The translations under genes were made by a program, and so were the position numbers. A stretch of 64,000 nt of DNA, taken from positions 62,001 through 126,000 of the forward strand of contig CAVIQK010000002.1 of NCBI GenBank assembly GCA_963644945.1. The letters run 5' to 3'. Origin of the DNA: CAVIQK01 sp963644945 (GTDB taxonomy: Bacteria; Bacillota; Clostridia; Christensenellales; DTU072). The number at the start of each line of letters is the position of its first letter. Position 1 is the first letter of the stretch. The notes beneath the pieces are model-generated. The model made no database searches. It was not told the origin of the DNA and saw only the letters and a list, made by a program, of their open reading frames with translations. Positions 25,025 to 35,319 of the stretch are shown one piece after another.

Positions 25025-27964
25025 ATGAAAAACATTGACAAAGACAAACTGAGAATTATTCTTGCATTTTGTTTTATAGGCGTAATGGCAATACTTTTGT
25101 GCATAACTCCCACAAGAGATTTTCTGGTAGGAGTTTTCGGTTATGCCGTTTTCGTGTATATGGCTGCCATAATTTTTATGGTAGTTTTGTATGCAACGAA
25201 AAAAGAAATCACAATTCCTACCAACAGAAAGGCATTATACATAGCACTGATAACTTTCTTCATGTTGACGCTCCACGTCGCTACCAACAAATCGGCATTG
25301 ACCGAGCGTAGTTTCGATGCTTATCTATGGGGACCTTTTTCCAATCCCTCTACGGTAGGCGGAGTGCTTGTTTCACTACTCACGTTCTATTGCGTACCTA
25401 TGGGATATATCGCATCCCTCATAATATTTTATGCAGTGACTGCGGCACTCGGATTGATGGCAATTTGGCCACTACTTGTCTATACGGACAAAACCCAAAA
25501 GAAAAAATTATTTAGATCGAAGCATATTGAAGAAGTCGAAAAAGACGATCAAATTCAATCCTCAAACCCCAATTTAATTGTCGAAGAAGACTTTTCCGAA
25601 GACACTTCCGATGTTATCGAACGTTTACCCGAAAAAGAAGACATATTCTCTGCCGTTACCAAAAAAGAGGAGCCGAAAAAAGAGGAAATTCCCAAACTTG
25701 CCCAACCTCTCACCGAATACGAAAAATCTTTCTTTGACGACAAAAGCACCTACTACAACAGATATAGCGATATGCAAGACATCACAGGGCTAGAAGAAAT
25801 TGACCAAGTCGGTACAACTAAGCCCGTAGTAGAGCCCAAACAAGAATTTTCTATTGAAGATATCTATATGTACACCGACACCGACAGACCGTCCGGAATT
25901 ATTAAAAACGACCAAGAAACCCCTGTCGCAAGTACTACCTTAGAGAAAAAGGACGATGAAGTAAAAGTATATACGGAGGAAACAACTTCCGACTATAAAG
26001 AAACTCAAACCCCCTCTTATACACAAGAAAATTCGACCATAGAACAACCCGAAACTCCTTCTCAAGAAAAGGACGATTTGGACGATTACCACGATTTCTA
26101 TAATAGGACACCCGAAGTCGAAGAGGACAAGACCGACACCGCCGATGACACCCCTATCGACGTAATTGTTCCCAATCTTTTCGGCAGCACCATTTCAAGC
26201 GGTATAGAATTTGTCGAAAAATCCGAGCAAAAAGAAGAAATCGACACCCAAAAAGATGCCGACAATACGGAAGACAATTCTTACATGTTTGAAGAATCCG
26301 AGTTTGTAGAAAACGAGCCTTCCCAAGACGAAGAAGTAGAAGACGAAACGGAAACCGACGAATATGTCGAAGAAGAAACAGCCGAACCCGTCGAAGAAGA
26401 AGAGATAGAAGAGCCGGAAGAGGAAGAAACTCCTGCCCCCGAGCCTCCCAAAGTCTATCATCCTTACGTTTACACCGCACCTCCGCTTTACTTACTAAGA
26501 GAGTCCGGAGCCGGCAACGGAGAAATTGAAGACTTCCCCGCAAGAAAGAAAGTAATAGACGGAGTTTTCTACTCGTTCGGAATAGATGCCGAAGTCGTTT
26601 CGGCCATCAAAGGCCCCACCGTTACGAGATACGAAATCAAGATTGGCGACAAAGTCAAAGTCAGCAGTATCGAAAAACTAAAAGACAACTTGACCATGCG
26701 TTTGCAAGTCCAATCGTTAAGAATACTTGCCCCTATAAGAGGTAGAGATGCCGTCGGTATCGAAATCCCCAACATCGACAGACGTATGGTAGGCCTCAGA
26801 GAAATAATAGGCTCCCAAAGTTTCTATATGGACAAAGGTCGCCTCTCGTTTGCAATCGGAACCACCGTTGACAACAACCCTTACTTTTACGATTTAGCCA
26901 AAACTCCCCACCTTTTGGTAGCAGGTACCACCGGTAGCGGTAAGAGTTGCGGCATCAACTCAATGTTGGTAAGTTGGCTCTACAAATATTCTCCCGAAGA
27001 TTTAAGACTTATCCTAATCGATCCCAAGAAAGTCGAACTAATCTCATATTGCGGACTCCCTCACATGCTTATCCCCAACACCATTTCCGAAGTTGACAAA
27101 GCCGTCAGCGCAATCAAATGGCTAGTCGAAGAAATGGACAGAAGATATACTTTCCTACAAAGTAAACTTGTCCAAAATATAGACGATTACAACGAAATAA
27201 GACGTAATAAAGAGACCGAACCAAAACTTCCCAGAATAGTCCTTGTCATAGACGAAATGGCAGACTTGATGCTACACGCAAGAAGTGCAATCGAAACCAA
27301 CATTTCGAGAATAGCGGCAGTAGGCAGAGCATGCGGAATTCACTTGGTAATCGCCACCCAAAGACCGTCGGCAGACATTATTACGGGACTTATCAAATCG
27401 AATATTCCTTCATATATGGCATTTACGGTAAGGACGATTACCGAAAGCCAAATCATTATGGGATCGGGCGAAACGGGTGCAGAGAACCTTCTCTCAAAAG
27501 GCGACTTGTTGTTCTCCGCTCCGGAACTTATCGACAACATAAGAATGCAAGGAGCATTCGTCAGCAGTAGCGAAATAGCCACTGTCACTCAATTTATAAA
27601 AGACAACAACGAGTGCGACTTCGACTCGGCTGTCGAGAAGGCAATCATGGCACCTCCCGTAGAAGAAACAGTCGAAGAAGAAGGCGAAGGCGGAGAAGAC
27701 GGCGACAACAAAAACGAAAAATTAGAAACCGCCGCTTTGCGTGTGCTAAAAGCCTTTATATTGTCAAAACACGCCTCTATATCCAAGATCCAGACACAAC
27801 ACGGAATGGGCTACGTAAGAGCCAAAAAAGTCATGGATTTATTAGAAGAATGGGGAGTCATCGGACCGCTTGAGTCGGGATCGAGTAAACCGAGAAAAGT
27901 CCTCATCACGCTTGACGAATATTACGAAAGATTTGCCGACAAATTGTCGGACGAGGACAGGTAA
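25025..27964 (+). CDS. ftsK: DNA translocase FtsK/SpoIIIE
   Basis: This 979-residue motor pumps chromosomal DNA through the septum. It has three parts. About four membrane helices occupy residues 8-160. A long, strongly acidic linker spans about 165-490, with runs of EEETAEPVEEEE-type sequence. The C-terminal alpha/beta/gamma motor holds Walker A GTTGSGKSC near 634-642, Walker B LVIDEMADLM, and a winged-helix gamma domain at the end (MGYVRAKKVMDLLEEWGVIG) for reading KOPS-like DNA signals. The linker is long for a Gram-positive SpoIIIE/SftA protein. It lies behind the dUTPase gene and 2 nt before rimO. Confidence 0.95.
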   Translation: MKNIDKDKLRIILAFCFIGVMAILLCITPTRDFLVGVFGYAVFVYMAAIIFMVVLYATKKEITIPTNRKALYIALITFFMLTLHVATNKSALTERSFDAYLWGPFSNPSTVGGVLVSLLTFYCVPMGYIASLIIFYAVTAALGLMAIWPLLVYTDKTQKKKLFRSKHIEEVEKDDQIQSSNPNLIVEEDFSEDTSDVIERLPEKEDIFSAVTKKEEPKKEEIPKLAQPLTEYEKSFFDDKSTYYNRYSDMQDITGLEEIDQVGTTKPVVEPKQEFSIEDIYMYTDTDRPSGIIKNDQETPVASTTLEKKDDEVKVYTEETTSDYKETQTPSYTQENSTIEQPETPSQEKDDLDDYHDFYNRTPEVEEDKTDTADDTPIDVIVPNLFGSTISSGIEFVEKSEQKEEIDTQKDADNTEDNSYMFEESEFVENEPSQDEEVEDETETDEYVEEETAEPVEEEEIEEPEEEETPAPEPPKVYHPYVYTAPPLYLLRESGAGNGEIEDFPARKKVIDGVFYSFGIDAEVVSAIKGPTVTRYEIKIGDKVKVSSIEKLKDNLTMRLQVQSLRILAPIRGRDAVGIEIPNIDRRMVGLREIIGSQSFYMDKGRLSFAIGTTVDNNPYFYDLAKTPHLLVAGTTGSGKSCGINSMLVSWLYKYSPEDLRLILIDPKKVELISYCGLPHMLIPNTISEVDKAVSAIKWLVEEMDRRYTFLQSKLVQNIDDYNEIRRNKETEPKLPRIVLVIDEMADLMLHARSAIETNISRIAAVGRACGIHLVIATQRPSADIITGLIKSNIPSYMAFTVRTITESQIIMGSGETGAENLLSKGDLLFSAPELIDNIRMQGAFVSSSEIATVTQFIKDNNECDFDSAVEKAIMAPPVEETVEEEGEGGEDGDNKNEKLETAALRVLKAFILSKHASISKIQTQHGMGYVRAKKVMDLLEEWGVIGPLESGSSKPRKVLITLDEYYERFADKLSDEDR

Positions 27965-27966
27965 AA

Positions 27967-29259
27967 ATGGTCAAACTCGGAGCAATAACACTCGGTTGTG
28001 ACAAAAACCGTGTCGATACAGAAAAAATACTAAAAAGAGTTGCCGATTTAGGTGTGACGCTAGTAGAAAACGTAGAAGATGCCGACGTAGTCATCGTCAA
28101 CACTTGTGCGTTTATAGAGTCTGCCAAAAAGGAGAGCATAGACACTATACTAGAAGTTGCCGGACTCAAAAAGGACCACCTCAAAAAACTCATTGTCACA
28201 GGATGCTTTTCCGAACGCTACTATGACATAATGAAAGACGAGTTCCCCGAAGTCGATGCAGTCCTAGGTATAGACGGCCCCGAAAAAATAGCCGACGTTT
28301 TGAGAGAGTTGTTTGACTTAAAAGGCACCGTTTGTTTTGACGAAAAACGTGTTCTTACTACGCCCCCTCATTATGCTTACCTAAAAATAGCCGACGGTTG
28401 CGACAATCATTGTACCTATTGCGCCATACCTTATATAAGAGGAAAATATCGTTCCGAAAAAATGGAATCTCTTATAAAAGAAGCCACCACTCTATACGAA
28501 GACGGAGTCCAAGAACTAATCGTAGTTGCCCAAGACACCACTTGTTACGGCAAAGACTTGTACGGCGAGCCTAGACTAAAAGAGTTGCTAACAGCCCTCA
28601 CAGACATCCCCTTCAAGACCGTAAGACTCTTATATGCCTACCCCGAGGGCATGACCGACGATCTCATTGATTTCATCGCAACTACCGACAGAATGGCAAA
28701 ATACGTAGATATTCCCCTCCAACACATCTCCGACCATGTCTTAAAACGCATGGCAAGAAGGACGAGCGAAAAAGAAATCAAACAACTTCTCGAGAAGTTA
28801 AAATCTAGAGGCATAACCGTCAGATCTTCGTTTATCGTAGGATTCCCGGGAGAAACCGAAGAAGACTACCAAAAACTAAAAGACTTTATCTCTTCGGGAT
28901 CGGTAGATTATGCAGGCTTTTTTGAGTATAGCAAAGAAGAAAACACTCCCGCATACAGAATGGACGGACATATCCTAAAAGCCGTCAAAAAAATGAGAAG
29001 AGTAGAGTGCGAAAAAGAAGAAGTCAAAGTCGTTCAAAACAACCACTCCAAGTATTTAGGAAAGACCGTCGAACTCGTCTTTGAAGGCATAGACGACAGA
29101 CGAGGAATGTTTTACGGCAGACTAAAAGAACAATGCCCCGTAGTCGATCCTTATGTATATATAAGAGCCGATTTTCCCATAGAAGAAGGTCGCTACTATA
29201 AGGCAAAGATAACCAAAGCAGGCTTTTACATGGAAGCCCAAGTAATAGAAGAGGCATAA
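27967..29259 (+). CDS. rimO: Ribosomal protein S12 methylthiotransferase RimO
   Basis: This radical-SAM enzyme adds a methylthio group to an Asp of ribosomal protein S12. All six cluster Cys are present: C11, C47 and C80 of the auxiliary 4Fe-4S cluster in the N-terminal MTTase domain, and C145, C149 and C152 (CDNHCTYC) of the radical-SAM cluster. A C-terminal TRAM domain follows. The N-terminal ITLGCDKNRVDTE and the S-x-D-Y-A-G-F-F-x-Y-S segment favour RimO over MiaB. At 430 residues it is full length. It starts just after the ftsK stop. Confidence 0.93.
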   Translation: MVKLGAITLGCDKNRVDTEKILKRVADLGVTLVENVEDADVVIVNTCAFIESAKKESIDTILEVAGLKKDHLKKLIVTGCFSERYYDIMKDEFPEVDAVLGIDGPEKIADVLRELFDLKGTVCFDEKRVLTTPPHYAYLKIADGCDNHCTYCAIPYIRGKYRSEKMESLIKEATTLYEDGVQELIVVAQDTTCYGKDLYGEPRLKELLTALTDIPFKTVRLLYAYPEGMTDDLIDFIATTDRMAKYVDIPLQHISDHVLKRMARRTSEKEIKQLLEKLKSRGITVRSSFIVGFPGETEEDYQKLKDFISSGSVDYAGFFEYSKEENTPAYRMDGHILKAVKKMRRVECEKEEVKVVQNNHSKYLGKTVELVFEGIDDRRGMFYGRLKEQCPVVDPYVYIRADFPIEEGRYYKAKITKAGFYMEAQVIEEA

Positions 29260-29260
29260 T

Positions 29261-29734
29261 ATGGACAATCTCAACTATTTGGCAGTTGACCTCCTAAAAG
29301 CCAAAAACAAAACATGCGCAACGGCAGAAAGTTGCACCGGAGGACTTATCGCATCGTCGATAGTTGACGTTTCGGGTTCCTCCCAAGTCTTTTACGAAGG
29401 TGTAGTCACCTACTCCAACCAATCAAAAATGGCTAGACTACAAGTAAAAGAAGACACTCTAAAAAAGTACGGAGCCGTTTCTAAGGAAACCGCTCACGAA
29501 ATGGTCGAAGGACTACTAAAAAATGTCGATATAGGAGTATCGACCACAGGAATTGCAGGACCATCGGGTGGCACTCCCGAAAAACCCGTAGGACTTGTAT
29601 ATATAGCAGTAGGGACAAAACAGCATATACAAGTAGAAAAATGCAATTTTTCGGGCGATCGACAACAAATCAGGAATCAAGCAAAAGACAAAGCCTTAGA
29701 AATGCTTGTCAATTGTTTACAAAATATAAATTAA
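29261..29734 (+). CDS. pncC: CinA C-terminal domain protein (NMN amidohydrolase PncC)
   Basis: A 157-residue stand-alone PncC domain, which deamidates nicotinamide mononucleotide to nicotinic acid mononucleotide in NAD recycling. The AESCTGGLIASSIVDV motif near residues 22-37 holds the catalytic Ser/Cys region, and GIAGPSGGTPEKPVGLVYIA near 105-124 is the conserved C-terminal loop. The N-terminal COG1058 domain of full CinA is absent. It lies directly upstream of recA, as cinA does in many Firmicutes, suggesting a shared transcript. Confidence 0.9.
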   Translation: MDNLNYLAVDLLKAKNKTCATAESCTGGLIASSIVDVSGSSQVFYEGVVTYSNQSKMARLQVKEDTLKKYGAVSKETAHEMVEGLLKNVDIGVSTTGIAGPSGGTPEKPVGLVYIAVGTKQHIQVEKCNFSGDRQQIRNQAKDKALEMLVNCLQNIN

Positions 29735-29747
29735 AGGAGTCAATAAT

Positions 29748-30737
29748 ATGGATGAGACAAAAAAGAAGGCTCTTGACCTTGCCATCGCAGGCATAGAAAA
29801 GAGTTTCGGAAAAGGATCTATTATGAAACTTAACGACGATACAAAAGTTGCGGTAGATGTCATCCCCACAGGATGCCTTGCTCTAGATATTGCACTTGGA
29901 ATCGGAGGAATCCCCAGAGGAAGAATAATAGAAGTTTACGGCCCCGAATCGTCAGGTAAAACCACACTTGCCTTGCACATGGTAGCCGAAGCACAAAAGA
30001 AAGGCGGAATTGCCGCATTTATCGATGCAGAGCATGCTCTTGATCCCATTTATGCCGAAAACCTCGGTGTAAAACTAGACGAACTTTATGTTTCGCAACC
30101 CGACAACGGCGAACAAGCCCTTGACATTTGCGAGCAGTTAGTCAAGAGCGGAAGCATTGACATTATAGTCATCGACTCTGTAGCCGCCCTTACCCCTAGA
30201 GCAGAACTCGAAGGCGAAATGGGAGACTCCCACGTAGGACTTCAAGCAAGACTAATGTCCCAAGCATTGAGAAAACTTACGTCGGTAGTCAGCAAAACCA
30301 ACGCAATAGTCGTATTTATCAACCAACTTCGTGAAAAAGTCGGTGTCATGTTCGGCAACCCCGAAGTTACGACAGGCGGAAAAGCCCTCAAATTCTATGC
30401 AAGTTTAAGACTTGACGTAAGAAAAACCGACAACATCAAGGACGGCACCGAAATTCTCGGTTCACGTACCAAAGTCAAAGTTGTCAAAAACAAACTCGCA
30501 GCCCCTTTCAAAACTGCGGAATTTGACATTATATACGGACAAGGAATATCAAAATACGGTTGCATCCTAGATATAGCCGTAGCCATGAATTTGGTCCAAA
30601 AACAAGGTGCATGGTTTAGTTATCAAGACGAAAAAATCGGACAAGGCAGAGAAAAAGCCGTCGCATTTTTACGTGATAACCAAGACATTGCCGAAGCAAT
30701 CGAAAACGAAATCAAAGCGAAATATTTCGCAAAATAA
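29748..30737 (+). CDS. recA: Recombinase RecA
   Basis: A 329-residue strand-exchange protein. Walker A GPESSGKTT is at 65-73. The conserved FIDAEHALD, the SVAALTPRAELEGEMGD region and the DNA-binding FINQLREKVGVMFGNPE L2 segment are all present. It is slightly short because the acidic C-terminal tail, normally 15-25 residues, is nearly absent. AAAGGAG precedes the ATG. I see no LexA/DinR box in the 13-nt gap upstream, so expression would follow the pncC transcript unless a promoter lies within it. Confidence 0.97.
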   Translation: MDETKKKALDLAIAGIEKSFGKGSIMKLNDDTKVAVDVIPTGCLALDIALGIGGIPRGRIIEVYGPESSGKTTLALHMVAEAQKKGGIAAFIDAEHALDPIYAENLGVKLDELYVSQPDNGEQALDICEQLVKSGSIDIIVIDSVAALTPRAELEGEMGDSHVGLQARLMSQALRKLTSVVSKTNAIVVFINQLREKVGVMFGNPEVTTGGKALKFYASLRLDVRKTDNIKDGTEILGSRTKVKVVKNKLAAPFKTAEFDIIYGQGISKYGCILDIAVAMNLVQKQGAWFSYQDEKIGQGREKAVAFLRDNQDIAEAIENEIKAKYFAK

Positions 30738-30749
30738 ACGGAGGTATAT

Positions 30750-32354
30750 ATGATAGCAACACTACTTGCTACCGATGGCGCAGTGCTGGCAATGTCAATT
30801 GTCTTTGCACTCATCGGCGGAGCAGGGATCGGTGCTTGTCTTGGTATATTCATCTATCGTGCTGTGCAGAAAAAACGTACAGATGCAGCAATGATGGAAT
30901 CTTCTAAGATACTGGAAGAGGCTCGTCAGGAAGCCAAAAACATTAGAAAAGAAGCCCAAATCGAAGCAAAAGAAGAACAACTAAGACTAAGAAACGATCT
31001 CGAACAAGAACTCAAAGAAAGAAGACTCGAAGTCTCCAAACAAGAACAACGTCTCAACCAAAGAGAAGATTCTCTCCAAAAGAAAGAAGACATTTTGGAC
31101 AAGAAGATCGAATCCAACGATCAAGCCAAACATGATCTACAACTAAGAGAGCAACGCATCAAGGAAAGAGAAGAAGATCTCTCTCGCCACGAAGAAAAGA
31201 TGCAAGAAGAACTCGAAAAAGTTTCGGGACTAACCAAACAAGAAGCCAAAGATCTTTTGATTTCGTCTATCGAAGAAGAAGCCAAAAAAGATGCCGTAAT
31301 CATGGTTAGAGAAATCGAAGAATCGGCAAAAGAAAATGCCGAAAAACGTGCCAAAAATATCGTAGGACTCGCCATCCAACGTTGTGCCGTCGATCACGCT
31401 GCCGAAACAACCGTATCGGTTGTAGAACTCCCCAGCGACGAAATGAAAGGCCGTATCATAGGTAGAGTAGGACGCAACATCAAAGCATTCGAAAGTGCAA
31501 CGGGTGTTGACGTCATCATCGACGATACCCCCGACGTTGTCACCCTTACCGGTTTTGATCCCGTAAGAAGAGAAATCGCACGTCTTACACTTCAAAAACT
31601 CGTTTCCGACGGTAGAATTCACCCCGGTCGCATCGAAGAAGTTGTCGAAAAGGTTAGAAAAGAAATCGATGCCCAAGTCAAAGATGCAGGCGAAAATGCC
31701 GCATTCGATGCAGGTGTCGTAGGACTTCATCCGGAACTTATCAAACTACTCGGCAGACTAAAATATAGGACATCCTACGGACAAAACGTCCTAAAACACT
31801 CCCTCGAAGTATCCTATCTTGCAGGACTCATGGCAGGCGAATTAGGTCTTAGCGATGCCGACATAAAACTTGCCAAGAGAGCCGGACTTCTTCACGACAT
31901 AGGCAAATCTATCGACCACGAATATGAAGGCACTCACGTTCAAATCGGTGCCGAACTTGCCAGAAAATACAAAGAAAAAGAAGAAGTTGTCAACGCCATC
32001 GAAGCCCACCACGGCGACGTCGAAGCCAAAACATTGGTAGCCATCATCGTGCAAGCCTCGGATGCCATCAGTGGCGCCCGTCCCGGAGCAAGAAGAGAGT
32101 CCATCGACAACTATGTCAAACGTCTCGAAAAACTCGAAGCGATCGCCAATGATTTCAAAGGTGTCGAACAATCTTATGCAATACAAGCAGGTAGAGAAAT
32201 AAGAGTCATCGTAAAACCCGAAGTCGTTGACGATGTAGCCACCACCTACCTTGCCAAAGATATTGCAAGAAAACTAGAATCGGAACTCGAATACCCGGGA
32301 CAAATCAAAGTCAACGTAATAAGAGAACTCCGTAGCGTAGAGTACGCTAAATAA
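30750..32354 (+). CDS. rny: Ribonuclease Y
   Basis: This membrane-anchored endoribonuclease initiates mRNA decay. The 534 residues show an N-terminal membrane helix (about 8-36), a long coiled coil (about 45-205), a KH domain with GRIIGRVGRNIKAFE near 230-245, and an HD domain with AGLLHDIGKSIDHE near 375-390 carrying the His-Asp pair. Length and order are typical of Rny. GGAGG precedes the ATG. The recA-rny neighbourhood is conserved in Firmicutes. Confidence 0.96.
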   Translation: MIATLLATDGAVLAMSIVFALIGGAGIGACLGIFIYRAVQKKRTDAAMMESSKILEEARQEAKNIRKEAQIEAKEEQLRLRNDLEQELKERRLEVSKQEQRLNQREDSLQKKEDILDKKIESNDQAKHDLQLREQRIKEREEDLSRHEEKMQEELEKVSGLTKQEAKDLLISSIEEEAKKDAVIMVREIEESAKENAEKRAKNIVGLAIQRCAVDHAAETTVSVVELPSDEMKGRIIGRVGRNIKAFESATGVDVIIDDTPDVVTLTGFDPVRREIARLTLQKLVSDGRIHPGRIEEVVEKVRKEIDAQVKDAGENAAFDAGVVGLHPELIKLLGRLKYRTSYGQNVLKHSLEVSYLAGLMAGELGLSDADIKLAKRAGLLHDIGKSIDHEYEGTHVQIGAELARKYKEKEEVVNAIEAHHGDVEAKTLVAIIVQASDAISGARPGARRESIDNYVKRLEKLEAIANDFKGVEQSYAIQAGREIRVIVKPEVVDDVATTYLAKDIARKLESELEYPGQIKVNVIRELRSVEYAK

Positions 32355-32932
32355 TGAGAAAAGAACTCAAATCGTTCAATCTTTCATTATTCACATGGAT
32401 ATCGGTAGTGCTATTGCTAATTCCTTTGGCAATAGCACTTCCTTTGAATTTACTTGTTTTCAACCAAAGTTTTTCCAATCATTTTCTAATACATGCAATA
32501 ATATTAGTACTAGGCTATATCGTGATAATACCCGTTCACGAGGGGCTTCATGCACTTTCCGCTATAATTTTCGGTAGAATTAGCCCCAAAAAAATAAAAT
32601 TCGGCATGGTCGCAAAACAAATGATGTTTTATTGCCATTGTGACGGCAGCATGGAAATCTACAAATACCGCATAATGCTCATCACACCCTTCATAATTGT
32701 AGGCATAATCCCCCTAATAATCACCACGATTTTTTGTAATCCCCTAATGCCCTTTTTGTTCTCAATGTCAATAAGCGGTTGTGCCGGCGACATCGTCATG
32801 TTTTTCTCCACCTTCCGCTATGACAAAAATCAATTGGTAGAAGACCACCCGACACTCCCGGCATATTACCTTGTATATCCTTCGGATGAGTCGGAAAAAA
32901 ACGATCAAGAAACCGACACCGAACAAAAATAG
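32354..32932 (+). CDS. DUF3267 membrane protein (putative zincin metalloprotease)
   Basis: A 192-residue protein with four to five hydrophobic segments and an HExxH zinc motif, H62-E-G-L-H66, within the second segment. That, with the later GCAGDIVMF region, identifies the DUF3267 family of predicted intramembrane or membrane-associated metalloproteases. The C-terminal 30 residues are charged. The ATG shares one base with the rny stop (TAATG), so translation is coupled. The substrate is unknown. Confidence 0.8.
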   Translation: MRKELKSFNLSLFTWISVVLLLIPLAIALPLNLLVFNQSFSNHFLIHAIILVLGYIVIIPVHEGLHALSAIIFGRISPKKIKFGMVAKQMMFYCHCDGSMEIYKYRIMLITPFIIVGIIPLIITTIFCNPLMPFLFSMSISGCAGDIVMFFSTFRYDKNQLVEDHPTLPAYYLVYPSDESEKNDQETDTEQK

Positions 32933-33020
32933 TGCCTTTTTCCTTGTAATTTTCGATTTTTACAAAACTAAACTCCAACAAAAAAATTTTATCTCAATTT
33001 TAATATCTCGTCTGTTTTAC

Positions 33021-33050
33021 TTGATAAAGCAATGTTTTTTATTATATAAT
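33021..33050 (+). promoter_or_regulatory. Promoter of the hydratase-iorAB-paaK operon
   Basis: TTGATA (33021-33026), an 18-nt spacer and TATAAT (33045-33050). The predicted start is near 33057. The ATG at 33081 has AGGAG. Confidence 0.65.
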
Positions 33051-33080
33051 AAAAAAATTAAACACCCACTAGGAGAAATT

Positions 33081-35318
33081 ATGATACGACTATTTGACGG
33101 CGGTGTATATCTTTTGGACGGCGAAATCGTCAGCGAAAAAGACATCGATACGGGTTTAGATTTCAACATACTGAAAAATGCCTACAAAGGCACCATGAGT
33201 TATGCGATTTTGAAAAAGCACAACCAAAAAAAGTCCACTACAAAAGACGGCAAACTTGCCATAAAATTTGATGCACTTTGTTCGCACGACATTACTTATG
33301 TCGGCATCATACAGACGGCAAAAGCCAGCGGAATGCAAACTTTCCCCCTTCCTTATGTTCTCACCAATTGCCACAACAGTTTATGCGCAGTCGGTGGCAC
33401 CATCAACGAGGACGACCATGCATTCGGTTATTCCGCAGCGGTAAAGTGCGGTGGCATTTTCGTACCCCCCAACCAAGCGGTTATTCACACCTACATGCGA
33501 GAAAATTTTGCAAGTCCTGCGAAGATGATTTTAGGTAGCGACAGTCACACGAGATACGGAGCCTTAGGCACCATAGCGATAGGCGAAGGCGGACCGGAAC
33601 TCGTCAAACAACTTCTCGAAAAGACCTACGACATAGACTATCCCGACATTATCGGCATAAGACTAAGTGGCACCCCTAGAAAAGGAGTCGGCCCCCAAGA
33701 CGTCGCACTTACCCTTATCAAAGCAGTATTCAAATCAGGTTTTGTCAAAAACAAAATCTTAGAGTTTTTTGGTGACGGCATCGCAAATCTTTCAATGGAA
33801 TTTAGGAACGGCATCGACGTCATGACCACCGAAACCGCTTGTTTATCAAGCATTTGGCAGACAGACAAAGCGACCAAAAAATATCTGTCTATTCACAATC
33901 GTGGCGTAGAATATAAGGAATTAAAACCCCAAAAATTTGCCTACTATGACGGCATGATAGATATAGATTTATCGACCGTCGAGCCGATGATTGCCCTTCC
34001 GTTCCACCCGTCCAACGTCTATTCCATAAGAGAACTCACCGAAAATCCTTACGAAATCTTAAAGAAGGTATCGGAAGACGGCAAAAAATTGCTCAACAAT
34101 CCCGATTACGACCTCACTTCCAAGATAAAAGACGGCAAAATCATAGTTGACCAAGCAATAATAGCAGGATGCGCAGGCGGTACATACGACAACATCGCAG
34201 AATGTGCCAACATAATGGACGGAAAATCTATCGGCACAAAACTATCCATGAGCATCTACGCAGGTAGCCAACCGACCTATCTCGACCTACTCGAAAAGGG
34301 TTATATAGCAAAACTCACCAAGGCAGGAGCCATCTTCAAACCGTCCTTCTGCGGTCCGTGTTTCGGAGCGGGCGACGTTCCCCAAAACAACGGTCTCTCA
34401 ATAAGACACACCACAAGGAATTTTGAATCAAGAGAGGGTAGCAAACCTAGCGAAAAACAAATCGCTTCCGTTGCCCTTATGGATGCAAGGAGCATAGCCG
34501 CCACCGCAATCAACGGCGGAGTCCTAACTTCTGCACTGGATATCGACTACGACAACAACATAAAGCCCCAAAAATTCGATAGCCAAGTCTATAAAAACAG
34601 AGTATACAACGGTTACGGCAAAGGAAAACCCGACACTCCTTACGTCTATGGCCCCAACATAGCCGACTGGCCGGAGATCCCGTCCCTTCCCAAAACCCTT
34701 GTTATGAAATCGGCGGCAGTCATACTCGATCCCGTCACCACAACCGACGAGTTGATCCCTTCCGGCGAAATCTCTTCCCTTAGAAGCAATCCCATGCGCC
34801 TTGCAGAATTTGCCCTATCGAGAAAACGTCCCGAGTACGTAGGACTTGCCAAACAAATCAAAAAGGACGAGGAGAGTAGAAGACAAGGCACCCTCCCCGA
34901 AGAATATAAAAAGGCGCTTGACCTTCTAGGCATCACCGCCCAAGACATAGGAATAGGCAGTTTCATCTTTGCCACAAAACCCGGAGACGGCAGTGCAAGA
35001 GAGCAAGCCGCATCATCCCAAAGAGTGCTAGGCGGATCCGCCAACATTGCCAAAGAATATGCGACCAAAAGGTATCGCAGCAATCTTATCAACTGGGGCA
35101 TGATTCCCTTCATCGATAAAGGCGAAGGGACTTACCAAGTAGGGGACATTATAGTTATTAAAGACGTAGAAAAAGTACTCAAAAACGGTCAAATATCGGC
35201 ATATCTCATAAGAAACAACACCAAACAAGATATTACGCTATACGTGGACAAATTGACCGAAGACGAAATCAATATTATAAAAGCAGGATGCTTGATGAAT
35301 TTTTACAGGGGGAAATAA
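33081..35318 (+). CDS. Aconitase-family hydratase of unknown substrate
   Basis: The start is the ATG at 33081 behind AGGAG; a longer open frame upstream runs through the promoter. The 745-residue protein has the three 4Fe-4S cluster Cys of the aconitase family, C364 (GCAGGTYDN), C424 and C427 (FCGPCFGAGD). It also carries the SDSHTRYGALGT substrate-site motif and a C-terminal swivel domain in which S-Q-R-V-L-G-G-S-A-N replaces the usual active-site loop. The layout resembles the poorly characterised E. coli YbhJ-type hydratases more than true aconitase A/B or LeuCD. It heads an operon with a CoA ligase and indolepyruvate oxidoreductase, suggesting a substrate linked to organic-acid or amino-acid catabolism. 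Confidence 0.85.
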   Translation: MIRLFDGGVYLLDGEIVSEKDIDTGLDFNILKNAYKGTMSYAILKKHNQKKSTTKDGKLAIKFDALCSHDITYVGIIQTAKASGMQTFPLPYVLTNCHNSLCAVGGTINEDDHAFGYSAAVKCGGIFVPPNQAVIHTYMRENFASPAKMILGSDSHTRYGALGTIAIGEGGPELVKQLLEKTYDIDYPDIIGIRLSGTPRKGVGPQDVALTLIKAVFKSGFVKNKILEFFGDGIANLSMEFRNGIDVMTTETACLSSIWQTDKATKKYLSIHNRGVEYKELKPQKFAYYDGMIDIDLSTVEPMIALPFHPSNVYSIRELTENPYEILKKVSEDGKKLLNNPDYDLTSKIKDGKIIVDQAIIAGCAGGTYDNIAECANIMDGKSIGTKLSMSIYAGSQPTYLDLLEKGYIAKLTKAGAIFKPSFCGPCFGAGDVPQNNGLSIRHTTRNFESREGSKPSEKQIASVALMDARSIAATAINGGVLTSALDIDYDNNIKPQKFDSQVYKNRVYNGYGKGKPDTPYVYGPNIADWPEIPSLPKTLVMKSAAVILDPVTTTDELIPSGEISSLRSNPMRLAEFALSRKRPEYVGLAKQIKKDEESRRQGTLPEEYKKALDLLGITAQDIGIGSFIFATKPGDGSAREQAASSQRVLGGSANIAKEYATKRYRSNLINWGMIPFIDKGEGTYQVGDIIVIKDVEKVLKNGQISAYLIRNNTKQDITLYVDKLTEDEINIIKAGCLMNFYRGK

Positions 35319-35319
35319 A

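Noticed and set aside
25600..26500. Acidic low-complexity stretch in ftsK as a possible repeat element or fusion
   Set aside because: It is a single continuous E/D/P/T-rich linker between the membrane and motor domains, normal in kind for FtsK, with no repeated unit at the DNA level.
32871..33080. N-terminal extension of the hydratase of about 70 residues
   Set aside because: It would run through the promoter at 33021-33050 and has no ribosome binding site, whereas AGGAG precedes the ATG at 33081 and the family motif order starts there.
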